Assembly (NCBI GenBank): GCA_025454125.1
Contig: JALOPA010000121.1
Span: 1 to 7,349, forward strand
Length of the DNA: 7,349 nt
Reading direction: 5' to 3'
Source: Thermodesulfobacteriota bacterium
Lineage (GTDB): Bacteria > Desulfobacterota > DSM-4660 > Desulfatiglandales > HGW-15
This document shows positions 1-6,396 of this stretch, in pieces (the first letter of the stretch is position 1; the number at the start of each line of letters is the position of its first letter). The notes beneath the pieces were generated by a model. The model worked only from the letters and a program-made list of their open reading frames with translations, had not been told where the DNA came from and did no database searches. The translations under genes were made by a program, and so were the position numbers.

Positions 1-108
1 AAGGATCCCCACCATCATTCCCCAGGAGACGCCCAGAGCGCAATAGAGAAGTCGCTCTAAGGTCAGAACATCGGTGAAGCCCGTGAAAAGAGGAACCAGA
101 AAGTCCAC
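1..108 (-). CDS. TctA-like large permease subunit of a TTT transporter, N-terminus only (runs off left edge)
   Basis: This frame encodes 36 residues beginning MDFLVPLFTGFTDV and reaching LLYCALGVSWGMMVGIL at the window edge. The last stretch matches the start of TctA permeases, where a helix of the type LLYALxGVxxGxxVGxLPGLG is followed by the conserved PGLG signature; that signature would lie just outside the window. TctA is the large, roughly 500-residue multi-helix inner-membrane subunit that moves carboxylates handed over by the periplasmic receptor. I chose the GTG start at 106-108 because a GGAG sequence (116-119) sits 7 nt upstream and the in-frame TGA at 172-174 is followed by no ATG. 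It lies 145 bp downstream of the receptor gene on the same strand, which supports the assignment. The call rests on a short segment, so it is good but not certain. Confidence 0.7.
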   Translation of the reverse strand, partial: MDFLVPLFTGFTDVLTLERLLYCALGVSWGMMVGIL

Positions 109-115
109 TTTCAAT

Positions 116-119
116 CTCC
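116..119 (-). promoter_or_regulatory. Ribosome-binding site for the TctA-like gene
   Basis: GGAG lies 7 nt upstream of the GTG start at 106-108. It decides the start, because no ATG is available in this frame after the upstream stop. Confidence 0.45.
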
Positions 120-253
120 ACACCCAGTGGGTCAATGCTTCACAGGACCGGCTTAAGTCCGTCTCTTTGCATCAAGTGGAAAGCGCGCGGCGATCTCAAA
201 TCTCCAGCCATCGGTCAACAAAGGTCCGCTAAAGCCCCTCCGAACCGCCAGGT

Positions 254-1237
254 CTATTCTTCTTTCTTGAGGCGCTCGATAATCGGCTTGTATTTCTCAA
301 CATCTGCAGCAATCAACTTTTCGAACTCTTTGCTCCCCAGGTAAGAAGGCACCAAGTTCATGTTTCGCCAGTCTTGAACGGCCGCTGGATTCAGCACCAC
401 ATCATGGCAGGCCTTCTCCAGGGCACCGATGACGGAGGCGGGGGTCTTGGCCGGGGCAGCCAGCCCTCTCCATGTTCCTACCACCACGTTGACCCCCAGT
501 TCTTTCAAGGTGGGGACATCGGGAAGGAAGGGAGACCGAGTCTCCGAAGCAATGGCAAGAGGCTTGATTTCTCCTGCCGGGATCATGTGCATATGGGTCT
601 CACTGAAGTAGCTGAACAGAATGTCGACATGTCCTCCGAGGAGATTGGTGACCGCAGGCCCCCCGCCTGTGAAGTGCACCTTTCTGAACTTCATTCCCGC
701 CGCATCCTCCAGGACCTCTGTGGCCAAATGAAGACTGGCCCATCGTCCGCCTGTCGCCATCGTGATCTGATTCGGTTGCTTCTTGATATACGGCAAGAGC
801 TCATGGACCGGCATATCCAGTTTTGAGCCTTTCTTAATCATCAGGAGGTTCGGTTCATAGTTGAGTTGTGCAATGGGGGCGAAGGATTTTTCCGTGTAGG
901 TAACGCCCTGCGTGGCCAAAAAATTGAAAACCATCGGGGTAGCGAGCATCGTGATGGTGTACCCATCCGGAGGGGCAACGGCGGCCGCCGTGTAACCGAC
1001 CACCCCCCCGCCCCCAGTCCGATTTTCGACCACAACAGGCGGGGTATTCTTGAGGACCGGGGTCAGATGCTTGGCCATCAAGCGGCAGTTCATATCCAGG
1101 GATCCTCCGGGGGAGTAGGGATTAATGATGGTGATTGTCTTATTCGGGAAATCATTTGAAAAAGAAAAGGTTAAAAGAGGACCCACCCATAACGCGACAG
1201 CCCACACCATACCCAAACCTACCATTCGTCTCTTCAT
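254..1237 (-). CDS. TctC/Bug-family periplasmic solute receptor of a tripartite tricarboxylate transporter
   Basis: The product is 327 residues, a normal length for this family of secreted carboxylate-binding receptors. A basic N-terminus (MKRR) followed by a hydrophobic stretch to about residue 25 is a signal peptide; the cleavage site is not obvious because no AxA motif is present. The mature protein opens with the family hallmark: TITIINPYSPGGSLD at 34-48, then VVVENRTGGGGVVG at 68-81 and PPDGYT at 89-94. Further family landmarks are the HFTGGGPA ligand loop (188-195), LLGGHVDILF (199-208) and LPDVPTLKELG (238-248). The receptor captures a carboxylate in the periplasm and delivers it to the TctA/TctB membrane complex. 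The ligand cannot be read from sequence, but the neighbouring catabolic genes suggest a di- or tricarboxylate. A 219-bp gap separates it from the isomerase gene, so it could be transcribed independently. No gene for the small TctB subunit lies between it and the permease gene. Confidence 0.94.
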   Translation of the reverse strand: MKRRMVGLGMVWAVALWVGPLLTFSFSNDFPNKTITIINPYSPGGSLDMNCRLMAKHLTPVLKNTPPVVVENRTGGGGVVGYTAAAVAPPDGYTITMLATPMVFNFLATQGVTYTEKSFAPIAQLNYEPNLLMIKKGSKLDMPVHELLPYIKKQPNQITMATGGRWASLHLATEVLEDAAGMKFRKVHFTGGGPAVTNLLGGHVDILFSYFSETHMHMIPAGEIKPLAIASETRSPFLPDVPTLKELGVNVVVGTWRGLAAPAKTPASVIGALEKACHDVVLNPAAVQDWRNMNLVPSYLGSKEFEKLIAADVEKYKPIIERLKKEE

Positions 1238-1242
1238 CGCAT

Positions 1243-1252
1243 CCTCCCTCCT
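1243..1252 (-). promoter_or_regulatory. Strong Shine-Dalgarno site for the TTT receptor gene
   Basis: A perfect AGGAGG (1247-1252) lies 9 nt before the ATG, overlapped by a second GGAGG (1243-1247) only 5 nt before it. It is the strongest ribosome-binding site in the window, consistent with the high expression that abundant periplasmic receptors usually need, and it fixes the start at 1237. Confidence 0.7.
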
Positions 1253-1412
1253 CTCAACGTGTTGCTGCGGTTTTTCCTCCGAGAGCCCTAACCATCTCTC
1301 CGTTCTTATGACTCCTAATCCTTCAGTTCCTTTCCAAAGGCCTCACCTCCAAACACAACCTCCCAGGCTGCAATTCTCTTCACCGAATCGCCGATCTCTC
1401 CGGGCTGAGCCG

Positions 1413-1453
1413 AAAACAAAATACTGGATGGATACCCGTCGCCACCCGACGAG
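1413..1453 (-). terminator. Possible weak terminator hairpin after the isomerase gene
   Basis: Four bases past the isomerase stop codon, CTCGTCG and CGACGGG (1447-1453 and 1435-1441) can pair around a 5-nt loop, with one G-T pair. A T-rich run (TTTTGTTTT, within 1413-1422) follows only after 12 intervening bases. A classical intrinsic terminator has its T tract directly at the stem, so this is at best a weak or partial terminator. Its position, and the separate strong ribosome-binding site downstream, make a transcript boundary plausible. Confidence 0.25.
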
Positions 1454-1456
1454 ATC

Positions 1457-2188
1457 CTAATGCCGATCGAGCAACTGGCCATATCCCTTGATGCCTGATA
1501 GCCCCAACGCCTTTAAACAACTCCACAACGTCGCCTGGTTGCTCGTAATCACGGGCTTCCCTAGGTCCTGCTCCAGGGCGTCGACAATCTCAAAGGTTCG
1601 CCACGCCGTGCAACTGATGAACACCGCCTCCGCCTCAGAGGAGTCGATCTCACGGGCTGCGACATACGCGCTGGTGGGATCGAGATTTCCCTTTTCGAAA
1701 CTGGAAAGAATCCCCACGCCGCCAATTCTAGTCACCTTGAGGTCGGGAATGGATTCCTCCAGAAAAACACGTTGTCTCTCGTAAACCTCCCTGATGTAGG
1801 GAGTGGCTACCGCCACCCTATGGATCTGCATGGCCTTCAGGGCGTTCACTACAGCGGTCGTCGTGGTGATGGACGTGATGCCTGTCTCCGTCTCCATCTC
1901 CTGGATGAGTCCCTGATCATAACCCATCCCCTTAACAAAACTTCCGGCAGTGCAGGCCCAGGCAATCACCTTCGGTTTAATGCAGGCCACCTCCCTGGAA
2001 GCCCTGGCCACCTCTCTGCTCATTTCCGCTATGGCCGCCACTTTATCTTTCTCGTCCTGCACGTCTCTCAACATGCAGCGCGCGGTGTGCACGGAAACCC
2101 CGTCGGGAACGGCTCTCTGAAACTCAACCTCGACAGTGAAGTTTGTAGAAGGAACCAACAGCCCGATTCTTCCCCTCCACCCATACAT
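1457..2188 (-). CDS. Maleate cis-trans isomerase / arylmalonate decarboxylase / Asp-Glu racemase family enzyme
   Basis: This 243-residue protein begins MYGWRGRIGLLVPSTNFTVE. The RIGLLVPSTN segment (7-16) is the characteristic opening of the maleate isomerase / arylmalonate decarboxylase branch of the Asp/Glu racemase superfamily. Both catalytic cysteine positions are filled: Cys79 in WACTAGS and Cys193 in ISCTAWRTF, close to the positions known for Nocardia maleate isomerase (Cys76 and Cys194). Arylmalonate decarboxylases keep only one of the two, so isomerase or racemase chemistry is favoured. ITSNQATLW (214-222) is another family landmark. A cytoplasmic role in changing the geometry or chirality of an imported carboxylate fits the context. 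The open frame extends to a GTG at 2251 that overlaps the stop of the iron-sulfur gene, but the extra 21 residues do not resemble the family; GGAGG 8 nt before the ATG at 2188 supports the shorter form. The substrate is unknown; maleate-like, hydantoin-derived and hydroxy-acid substrates all remain possible. Confidence 0.88.
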   Translation of the reverse strand: MYGWRGRIGLLVPSTNFTVEVEFQRAVPDGVSVHTARCMLRDVQDEKDKVAAIAEMSREVARASREVACIKPKVIAWACTAGSFVKGMGYDQGLIQEMETETGITSITTTTAVVNALKAMQIHRVAVATPYIREVYERQRVFLEESIPDLKVTRIGGVGILSSFEKGNLDPTSAYVAAREIDSSEAEAVFISCTAWRTFEIVDALEQDLGKPVITSNQATLWSCLKALGLSGIKGYGQLLDRH

Positions 2189-2196
2189 GACCCTGC

Positions 2197-2201
2197 CCTC
2201 C
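2197..2201 (-). promoter_or_regulatory. Ribosome-binding site choosing the isomerase start
   Basis: GGAGG within a GGGAGGG run sits 8 nt upstream of the ATG at 2186-2188. It supports that start over the GTG at 2249-2251, which overlaps the preceding stop codon. Confidence 0.55.
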
Positions 2202-2247
2202 CTGCCAAACCCCTGTAACCGAGTCTTGCCGGATTCCCCGGCACCTC

Positions 2248-3825
2248 TCACGCCAACGACTCCAGAAGGATCTCCGAAATGTCTTTCACAATCATTTTTC
2301 CTTCCAGGCCGTCGTTCTTGACGGCATCCTCAAACATCACCAGGCACTTGGGGCAAGCGACCGCCAGGAGGCGGGCGCCCGTTGCCACAACGTCTTTCAA
2401 CCTCAAACTGCTCGGCCTGGGCGTCACATCCACGAGGTCCGTCACGAAGTTTCCGCCACCACCGCCGCAGCATAGGCCGTTTTCCCTGGCTCTTTCCATC
2501 TCAACCAGTTTCAGACCGGTCATGGATTTCAGTATTTCCCTCGGAGCCTCGTACTCGCTGTTGTATCTTCCCAGGAAACAGGAGTCATGAAAGGTCACTG
2601 TCCCATGCCGATGTCCGTTCAACCGGAGTTTGCCGTCCCTCAGGAGCTCGATCAACAGGTGGGTATAGTGCAGGACCTCGTAGGTTCCCCCAAGACTCGG
2701 GTACTCGTTCTTGAAGGTATTGAACGCATGAGGAGAGAGAGTGACGATCCTTTTGACATTGAGAGCGTTGAAGGTTTCGATGTTTTTCTTGGCCATCTCC
2801 TCAAACAACCCTTTCTCTCCGATCCGATGGACTTCATTCCCGTCTGATTTTTCCTTTGCCCCCAGAATGCCGAAAGGCACCTGAGCCCTCAGCAATATTT
2901 TCGCCAGGCTCCGGGTGGCTTCCTGAGCTCTCGTATCAAAGGAGCCGGTATCGCCCACATAGAGCAGAAGGGAATGCTTTTCCGGATCAAAGAGGGGGAT
3001 GGGGAGGTCTCCACGCCAATCCGCGCGCTTCAGAGGAGACAGGCCCCATGGATTTCCGGACCTGTAAGAGTTTTCCAGAAAATTTCTGATCGCCGGAGGG
3101 GCATAGCCGTTTTCAATCGCCTCGGATTTTAGGCGCTCCATGGTTCGGCTTCTGATTTCGAGCGACAAGGGGCAAACCACGTCGCATCGGCGGCAGTTCA
3201 GGCACTGAAAGATTCCCCCTTGAGACCCTTGCTTGGCCCGATCCTTCTTGTCTCCGGGATGGGCCAGGTACTTTGCGATCTTGACACTCAGATGCGGCCC
3301 GATGAACGTGTTCGCCGTTGAAAACGCCGGGCAAGCCGAGCTGCAGGCCAGGCAATCGATACACGCCAAATACCAGTCTCGAAACAGGGCAATCTGCTCC
3401 GGATCCATGGGTTCCGGGATTTTGTCCAACGGCAGGATTTCGATCCCCTTTTCGTACGTGATTCCCATCTTTCTGTGCCGTTCCATTTCCACGGATCTGT
3501 CGATGATGAGGTCTTTCAGGACCGGGTAATTCGGCAAAGGCTCGATCAGCAAACCCTCCTCTGCCATCACGTTTTTCACGTCCGTCAGGCAGGCGCTGCA
3601 GGGCCTCTTGTTGACGCTCACACCGCAGAGCCCGCAATTCCACAGCCTACAGTCCCAGGTGAAGGATAGGGTCGGATCCAATTTCTCCTGGATATACCGC
3701 AGCACGTCCAACACCTTCATCTTGTCGAATTGAAACGGAACCTCGTACGCATCGTAGTGCGGGTCCCTCTTTTCACTTACGTCAAATCGCTGAACTCGAA
3801 CTTTTATGATTTTCTCGCCTTCCAT
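2248..3825 (-). CDS. TfrB-like iron-sulfur protein: FrdB-type ferredoxin domains fused to an HdrB-type CCG region
   Basis: The product is 525 residues, cytoplasmic, with no membrane segments. The N-terminus is a plant-type [2Fe-2S] domain with Cys59-x4-Cys64-x2-Cys67-x11-Cys79. Next come two complete ferredoxin motifs, Cys155-x2-Cys158-x2-Cys161-x3-Cys165-Pro and Cys208-x2-Cys211-x2-Cys214-x3-Cys218-Pro. In succinate dehydrogenase the latter region lacks one cysteine and helps hold a [3Fe-4S] cluster; here the additional Cys211 predicts [4Fe-4S]. The last 240 residues resemble heterodisulfide reductase HdrB. A complete CCG motif is present at Cys416, Cys452-Cys453 and Cys491-x2-Cys494, expected to bind a non-cubane cluster. 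An earlier CCG-like repeat (about 285-376) has lost its cysteines. This order matches TfrB of methanogen thiol:fumarate reductase. It should pass electrons between an unidentified donor and the flavoprotein encoded 30 bp upstream. AGGGAG (3836-3841) precedes the ATG by 10 nt. The domain assignment is firm; the redox partner is not known. Confidence 0.94.
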   Translation of the reverse strand: MEGEKIIKVRVQRFDVSEKRDPHYDAYEVPFQFDKMKVLDVLRYIQEKLDPTLSFTWDCRLWNCGLCGVSVNKRPCSACLTDVKNVMAEEGLLIEPLPNYPVLKDLIIDRSVEMERHRKMGITYEKGIEILPLDKIPEPMDPEQIALFRDWYLACIDCLACSSACPAFSTANTFIGPHLSVKIAKYLAHPGDKKDRAKQGSQGGIFQCLNCRRCDVVCPLSLEIRSRTMERLKSEAIENGYAPPAIRNFLENSYRSGNPWGLSPLKRADWRGDLPIPLFDPEKHSLLLYVGDTGSFDTRAQEATRSLAKILLRAQVPFGILGAKEKSDGNEVHRIGEKGLFEEMAKKNIETFNALNVKRIVTLSPHAFNTFKNEYPSLGGTYEVLHYTHLLIELLRDGKLRLNGHRHGTVTFHDSCFLGRYNSEYEAPREILKSMTGLKLVEMERARENGLCCGGGGGNFVTDLVDVTPRPSSLRLKDVVATGARLLAVACPKCLVMFEDAVKNDGLEGKMIVKDISEILLESLA

Positions 3826-3855
3826 GGAATCCCCACTCCCTCTTCCGTTGACCGG

Positions 3856-5628
3856 CTAAGCCTTGAAGGTTTGATACGGAACGTCCACTTTTTGGACCTC
3901 GAATTCCCCCGGCTTGATCTCGTCGTAAACCATGGGCACCTTGGAGATGCGAATCTGGTCGTCGCTCCGTTTCATGACCGTTTCCACGCCCCAGTTCTGG
4001 TTGTCGCCCGCCGGGAAATGCTCGCTGAAATCCTCTCGATAATGCGACTCCCTGGATTCCTTCCTGAACAGGGCGCCCTCCGTGGTCATCATGGCCACAT
4101 CCAGCATGTTGCCGATTTCAAGCGCTTCCATCCATTCAAAGTTCATGATCCGTGACTTTCCTTTGGTGTAGACAGATTTCTCCTGCTCCTGTATTTTCTT
4201 CAAGGCGCTCAAGCCCTTGTTGAGCCCCTCCTCGTTGCGCAGAGGGCCCACGTACTCCATCATGATGTTCTGTATCTCTTCCTTCAGCTTTTTGGGATGA
4301 GCCCCTTCGTTCCTGTTGAGCGGTGCGAAGACCCTCTCCCTTTCCCTCACAATCGCCTCCTGGTCGATTCTTCGGAAATCGGTCTCCTTCGCTCTTTCCG
4401 CGGCCCGCTCGCCGGCAATCCTGCCGAAGACCAGGCATTCGGCCTGGGCATTGCCCCCCAGCCGGTTGGCGCCGTGAAGGCCGCAAGTGATTTCTCCCAC
4501 GCCCCAGAGGTTGGGCAATGTCGTTTCAGACCTCTCGTTGATCCGGACTCCGCCGTTTTGAAAAAGTGCGGTAGGCTTCACTTCATAGGGTTCGAGAAAG
4601 TCCCCGACCTTGTCACCGTAGATCTCCTTAAGGCAAAAGGGGAAATAGGGCTGGTATTTCAGGCGGCGGGCCTTTTCTGCTTCGGTGATCCGTGTCAGAT
4701 CGACCAGCACCCCTCCCCTTTCAAAACCCCTTCCCTCCTTGATCTCTTTGGCGATGGAGACGGTCATCCTCGCCCTTGTGGCTTTTTCCATCCACACCGG
4801 GTCATGGTTCTTCATGAACCGCTCGCCCCGGTTGTTCAGAAGATACCCCTCTTTTGCCTTGGGCGTACCACCCAGCGTGTAGCCGTCCGCACTTCCCTGG
4901 TGAATGATCCCCAGGGGGATGTACTGCATGAACTCCATGTTCGCCAGTTCCGCGCCTGCCCGGAAGGCCATCGAAAACCCATCCCCCGTGTTCAGGCGCG
5001 CACAGGCGCCCCGGTTGTAGATCTTCGACGTCCCGCCCGCTGCCAGGATGGTGGCCTTTGCGTGAAAGAAGTTGAACCGGCCGGTTTTCATGTCGATCGC
5101 CGTGACCCCGATGACCTCTTCGCCGGTTTTGATCAGAGCGGTCACGAACATATAGAGATGAAATTTCACACCCCTGGCCAGTGCCTGTTCGAAGAGCACG
5201 TGGGGCGTCCGGTTCCCTGATCCTTTGCCGGCGGAGTGAACCAAGCGGGGGTACCGGTGTCCTCCTTCCCGAACGGCGATGTAGTGAGTCGAGATGTCCC
5301 GGGCAAAAAGCATTCCCCACTTTTCGAGTTCCCTAATTCGATTGGGGGCGTCTTCAACGAGCGTTCTGACCAGTTTTTGGTTGTTCAAATAGGCGCCCCC
5401 CAGGATCGTGTCCTCGAAGTGCTCTTGCGGAGTCCCCGACTCTTCTCCCATGGCCCCTGCGATGAAAGCGGCCATGACGCTGGCTCCCCCCGGGACGCCT
5501 CCCTTGGCCAGCAAGGTGACCTCCGCCCCTTTGTCCCGTGCTTCAATGGCGGCCCTCAAGCCTCCGGCTCCGCCTCCAATGACCAACACATCCGACTGAA
5601 TGGTGTTATCTGCGAAATCTTTGCCCAT
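3856..5628 (-). CDS. Fumarate reductase/succinate dehydrogenase-like flavoprotein (TfrA-like) with altered active site
   Basis: This 590-residue protein has the full SdhA/FrdA/NadB/AprA-type layout. The FAD-binding motif is VIGGGAGGLRAA (16-27). ATILAAGGTSKIYN (192-205), GDGFSMAFRAGAELANMEF (215-233), GYLLNNRGERFM (261-272) and LWGVGEITCGLHGANRLGGN (374-393) are all superfamily signatures. The C-terminal helical domain carries the usual ESRESHYREDF (524-534). It should transfer hydride between FAD and an organic acid, exchanging electrons with the iron-sulfur protein encoded 30 bp downstream. Arg285 (the PRD-type proton-shuttle arginine) and Arg389 match E. coli FrdA Arg287 and Arg390. In contrast, Ile237 and Leu355 replace the substrate histidines 232 and 355, and Ala49 replaces the covalent-FAD histidine. 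True fumarate reductase activity is therefore doubtful, and another unsaturated or saturated carboxylate is likely. No membrane-anchor gene is present. The start at 5628 has only a weak GAGAAG ribosome-binding site, but the dinucleotide-fold start fits family length. Confidence 0.94.
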   Translation of the reverse strand: MGKDFADNTIQSDVLVIGGGAGGLRAAIEARDKGAEVTLLAKGGVPGGASVMAAFIAGAMGEESGTPQEHFEDTILGGAYLNNQKLVRTLVEDAPNRIRELEKWGMLFARDISTHYIAVREGGHRYPRLVHSAGKGSGNRTPHVLFEQALARGVKFHLYMFVTALIKTGEEVIGVTAIDMKTGRFNFFHAKATILAAGGTSKIYNRGACARLNTGDGFSMAFRAGAELANMEFMQYIPLGIIHQGSADGYTLGGTPKAKEGYLLNNRGERFMKNHDPVWMEKATRARMTVSIAKEIKEGRGFERGGVLVDLTRITEAEKARRLKYQPYFPFCLKEIYGDKVGDFLEPYEVKPTALFQNGGVRINERSETTLPNLWGVGEITCGLHGANRLGGNAQAECLVFGRIAGERAAERAKETDFRRIDQEAIVRERERVFAPLNRNEGAHPKKLKEEIQNIMMEYVGPLRNEEGLNKGLSALKKIQEQEKSVYTKGKSRIMNFEWMEALEIGNMLDVAMMTTEGALFRKESRESHYREDFSEHFPAGDNQNWGVETVMKRSDDQIRISKVPMVYDEIKPGEFEVQKVDVPYQTFKA

Positions 5629-5769
5629 GATCTTCTCACCCGCTTTCTTTGTTAAGCGACTCTCTTGCCCTCTACCCCTAGCCGGTCGGCCGATTCTTCA
5701 GTACACCTTCCAGAGATTCTTCCCGCGGTCCCGGTGGAAAAGACGCGGCCCAAGAGGGCGGCGGAGTCT

Positions 5770-5793
5770 CCCCGGAAGCTCCCCAGGCCGGGG
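5770..5793. repeat. GC-rich inverted repeat in the gap between the dehydratase and flavoprotein genes
   Basis: CCCCGG (5770-5775) and CCGGGG (5788-5793) can pair around a 12-nt loop, 22 bp past the end of the dehydratase reading frame. No T tract follows, so it does not look like an intrinsic terminator; it may slow polymerase, protect mRNA, or be chance in GC-rich DNA. Nothing else recognisable was found in the 186-bp gap. Confidence 0.25.
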
Positions 5794-5814
5794 ACGATCC
5801 TTCCCTTCTCTCGC

Positions 5815-6378
5815 TCACATCAGACCGGTTAAATCCTCCAAGGCGCCCGTTTCCAAGGTGCTTACGACCTGCTCCACTCTTTCCGCGTCAGGGCCGGAGA
5901 GAACCAGAGTGGCATTCCTTCTGAACTTCTCCCGGATTTCTTTCCAGCTTGCCGGATTTTCAGGTTCTCCCTTGGCCAGGTTCACCTCCATGGTCGACGA
6001 TTTGCCCTCCTTGCTCAACAGGGTGACCGTGGCTCCTCTTTTCTGCGGGTACACCTTCTCCCACTTGGGACTGGAACGGAGCTCCACCTTCGCCGCCAGG
6101 GCCTGGATGGTCTCGTCTCTCAGGTTCTTTTCGCAGTATTGATCCGCTCCTGCCTCCTGCTTCACCAGCGCCAGGGCAACGGAAAAAGCGATGCTGAAAC
6201 GGCCTGCAGAAGGAGTTGTCGCGTGGGGAATGCCGGCCAGCCTCACGGCAGCAGGATAGGTTTCAACGACAATCCGTTCGATCGCTTCGATCGTCTGGTC
6301 GCCCTTTTTGAAGGCTTCGAGTGCCGCATCGATAGGTGCATGGGCATGGCGGCAGGCCGAGTAAAGCTTCAGGTACAC
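5815..6378 (-). CDS. MmgE/PrpD family protein, C-terminal fragment (downstream of frameshift)
   Basis: The 187-residue frame carries the C-terminal domain of an MmgE/PrpD protein. It starts at a GTG inside the 14-bp tandem duplication and reads VYLKLYSACRHAHAPIDAA, the family's conserved K-x3-(S)-C-R-x2-H-x3-D-A region. It then runs through ERIVVETYPAAV to a normal end. Joining it to the upstream fragment by removing one repeat copy gives one continuous 451-residue protein, a usual length for the family. The GTG lies 5 nt before the stop of the upstream fragment on the same transcript, so reinitiation could in principle produce this half as a separate chain. No strong ribosome-binding site is visible, and a broken gene or an assembly error is equally possible. 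The conserved composition to the end indicates the disruption is recent or not real. Confidence 0.85.
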   Translation of the reverse strand: MYLKLYSACRHAHAPIDAALEAFKKGDQTIEAIERIVVETYPAAVRLAGIPHATTPSAGRFSIAFSVALALVKQEAGADQYCEKNLRDETIQALAAKVELRSSPKWEKVYPQKRGATVTLLSKEGKSSTMEVNLAKGEPENPASWKEIREKFRRNATLVLSGPDAERVEQVVSTLETGALEDLTGLM

Positions 6379-6396
6379 ATTCTCAGGTACACATTC
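6369..6396. repeat. Exact 14-bp tandem duplication that frameshifts the MmgE/PrpD gene
   Basis: The unit tcaggtacacattc occurs twice head to tail (6369-6382 and 6383-6396), with neither flank extending the match. On the coding strand one copy reads through Asn-Val-Tyr-Leu in frame. The second copy shifts the frame by 14 nt and creates the TGA stop at 6369-6371. Deleting either copy restores EVLNVYLKLYSACRH and full-length coding, so the duplication is the only lesion seen in the gene. Confidence 0.95.

Noticed and set aside
374..826. A 150-codon plus-strand open frame opposite the TTT receptor gene
   Set aside because: It lies wholly within a well-supported receptor gene and its translation shows no family features.
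1238..1456. A promoter upstream of the TTT receptor gene
   Set aside because: I looked for sigma-70 and sigma-54 type boxes on the minus strand and found no convincing pair with correct spacing.
2189..2251. Extended GTG start for the isomerase gene, overlapping the preceding stop
   Set aside because: The 21 extra residues have no family resemblance, while GGAGG sits correctly before the ATG at 2188.
3113..3643. A 176-codon minus-strand frame inside the iron-sulfur gene
   Set aside because: It is an alternative frame of the same strand; the conserved cysteine motifs are all in the other frame.
4297..5220. A 307-codon open frame on the plus strand opposite the flavoprotein gene
   Set aside because: It is the antisense shadow of a strongly conserved flavoprotein; its translation is rich in Pro/His/Arg with no recognisable domain, as expected from a GC-rich gene read backwards.
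3856..5628. Adenylylsulfate reductase (AprA) or L-aspartate oxidase as the identity of the flavoprotein
   Set aside because: The partner is a FrdB-HdrB fusion rather than the small AprB ferredoxin, there is no NAD biosynthesis context, and the C-terminal domain is SdhA-like.
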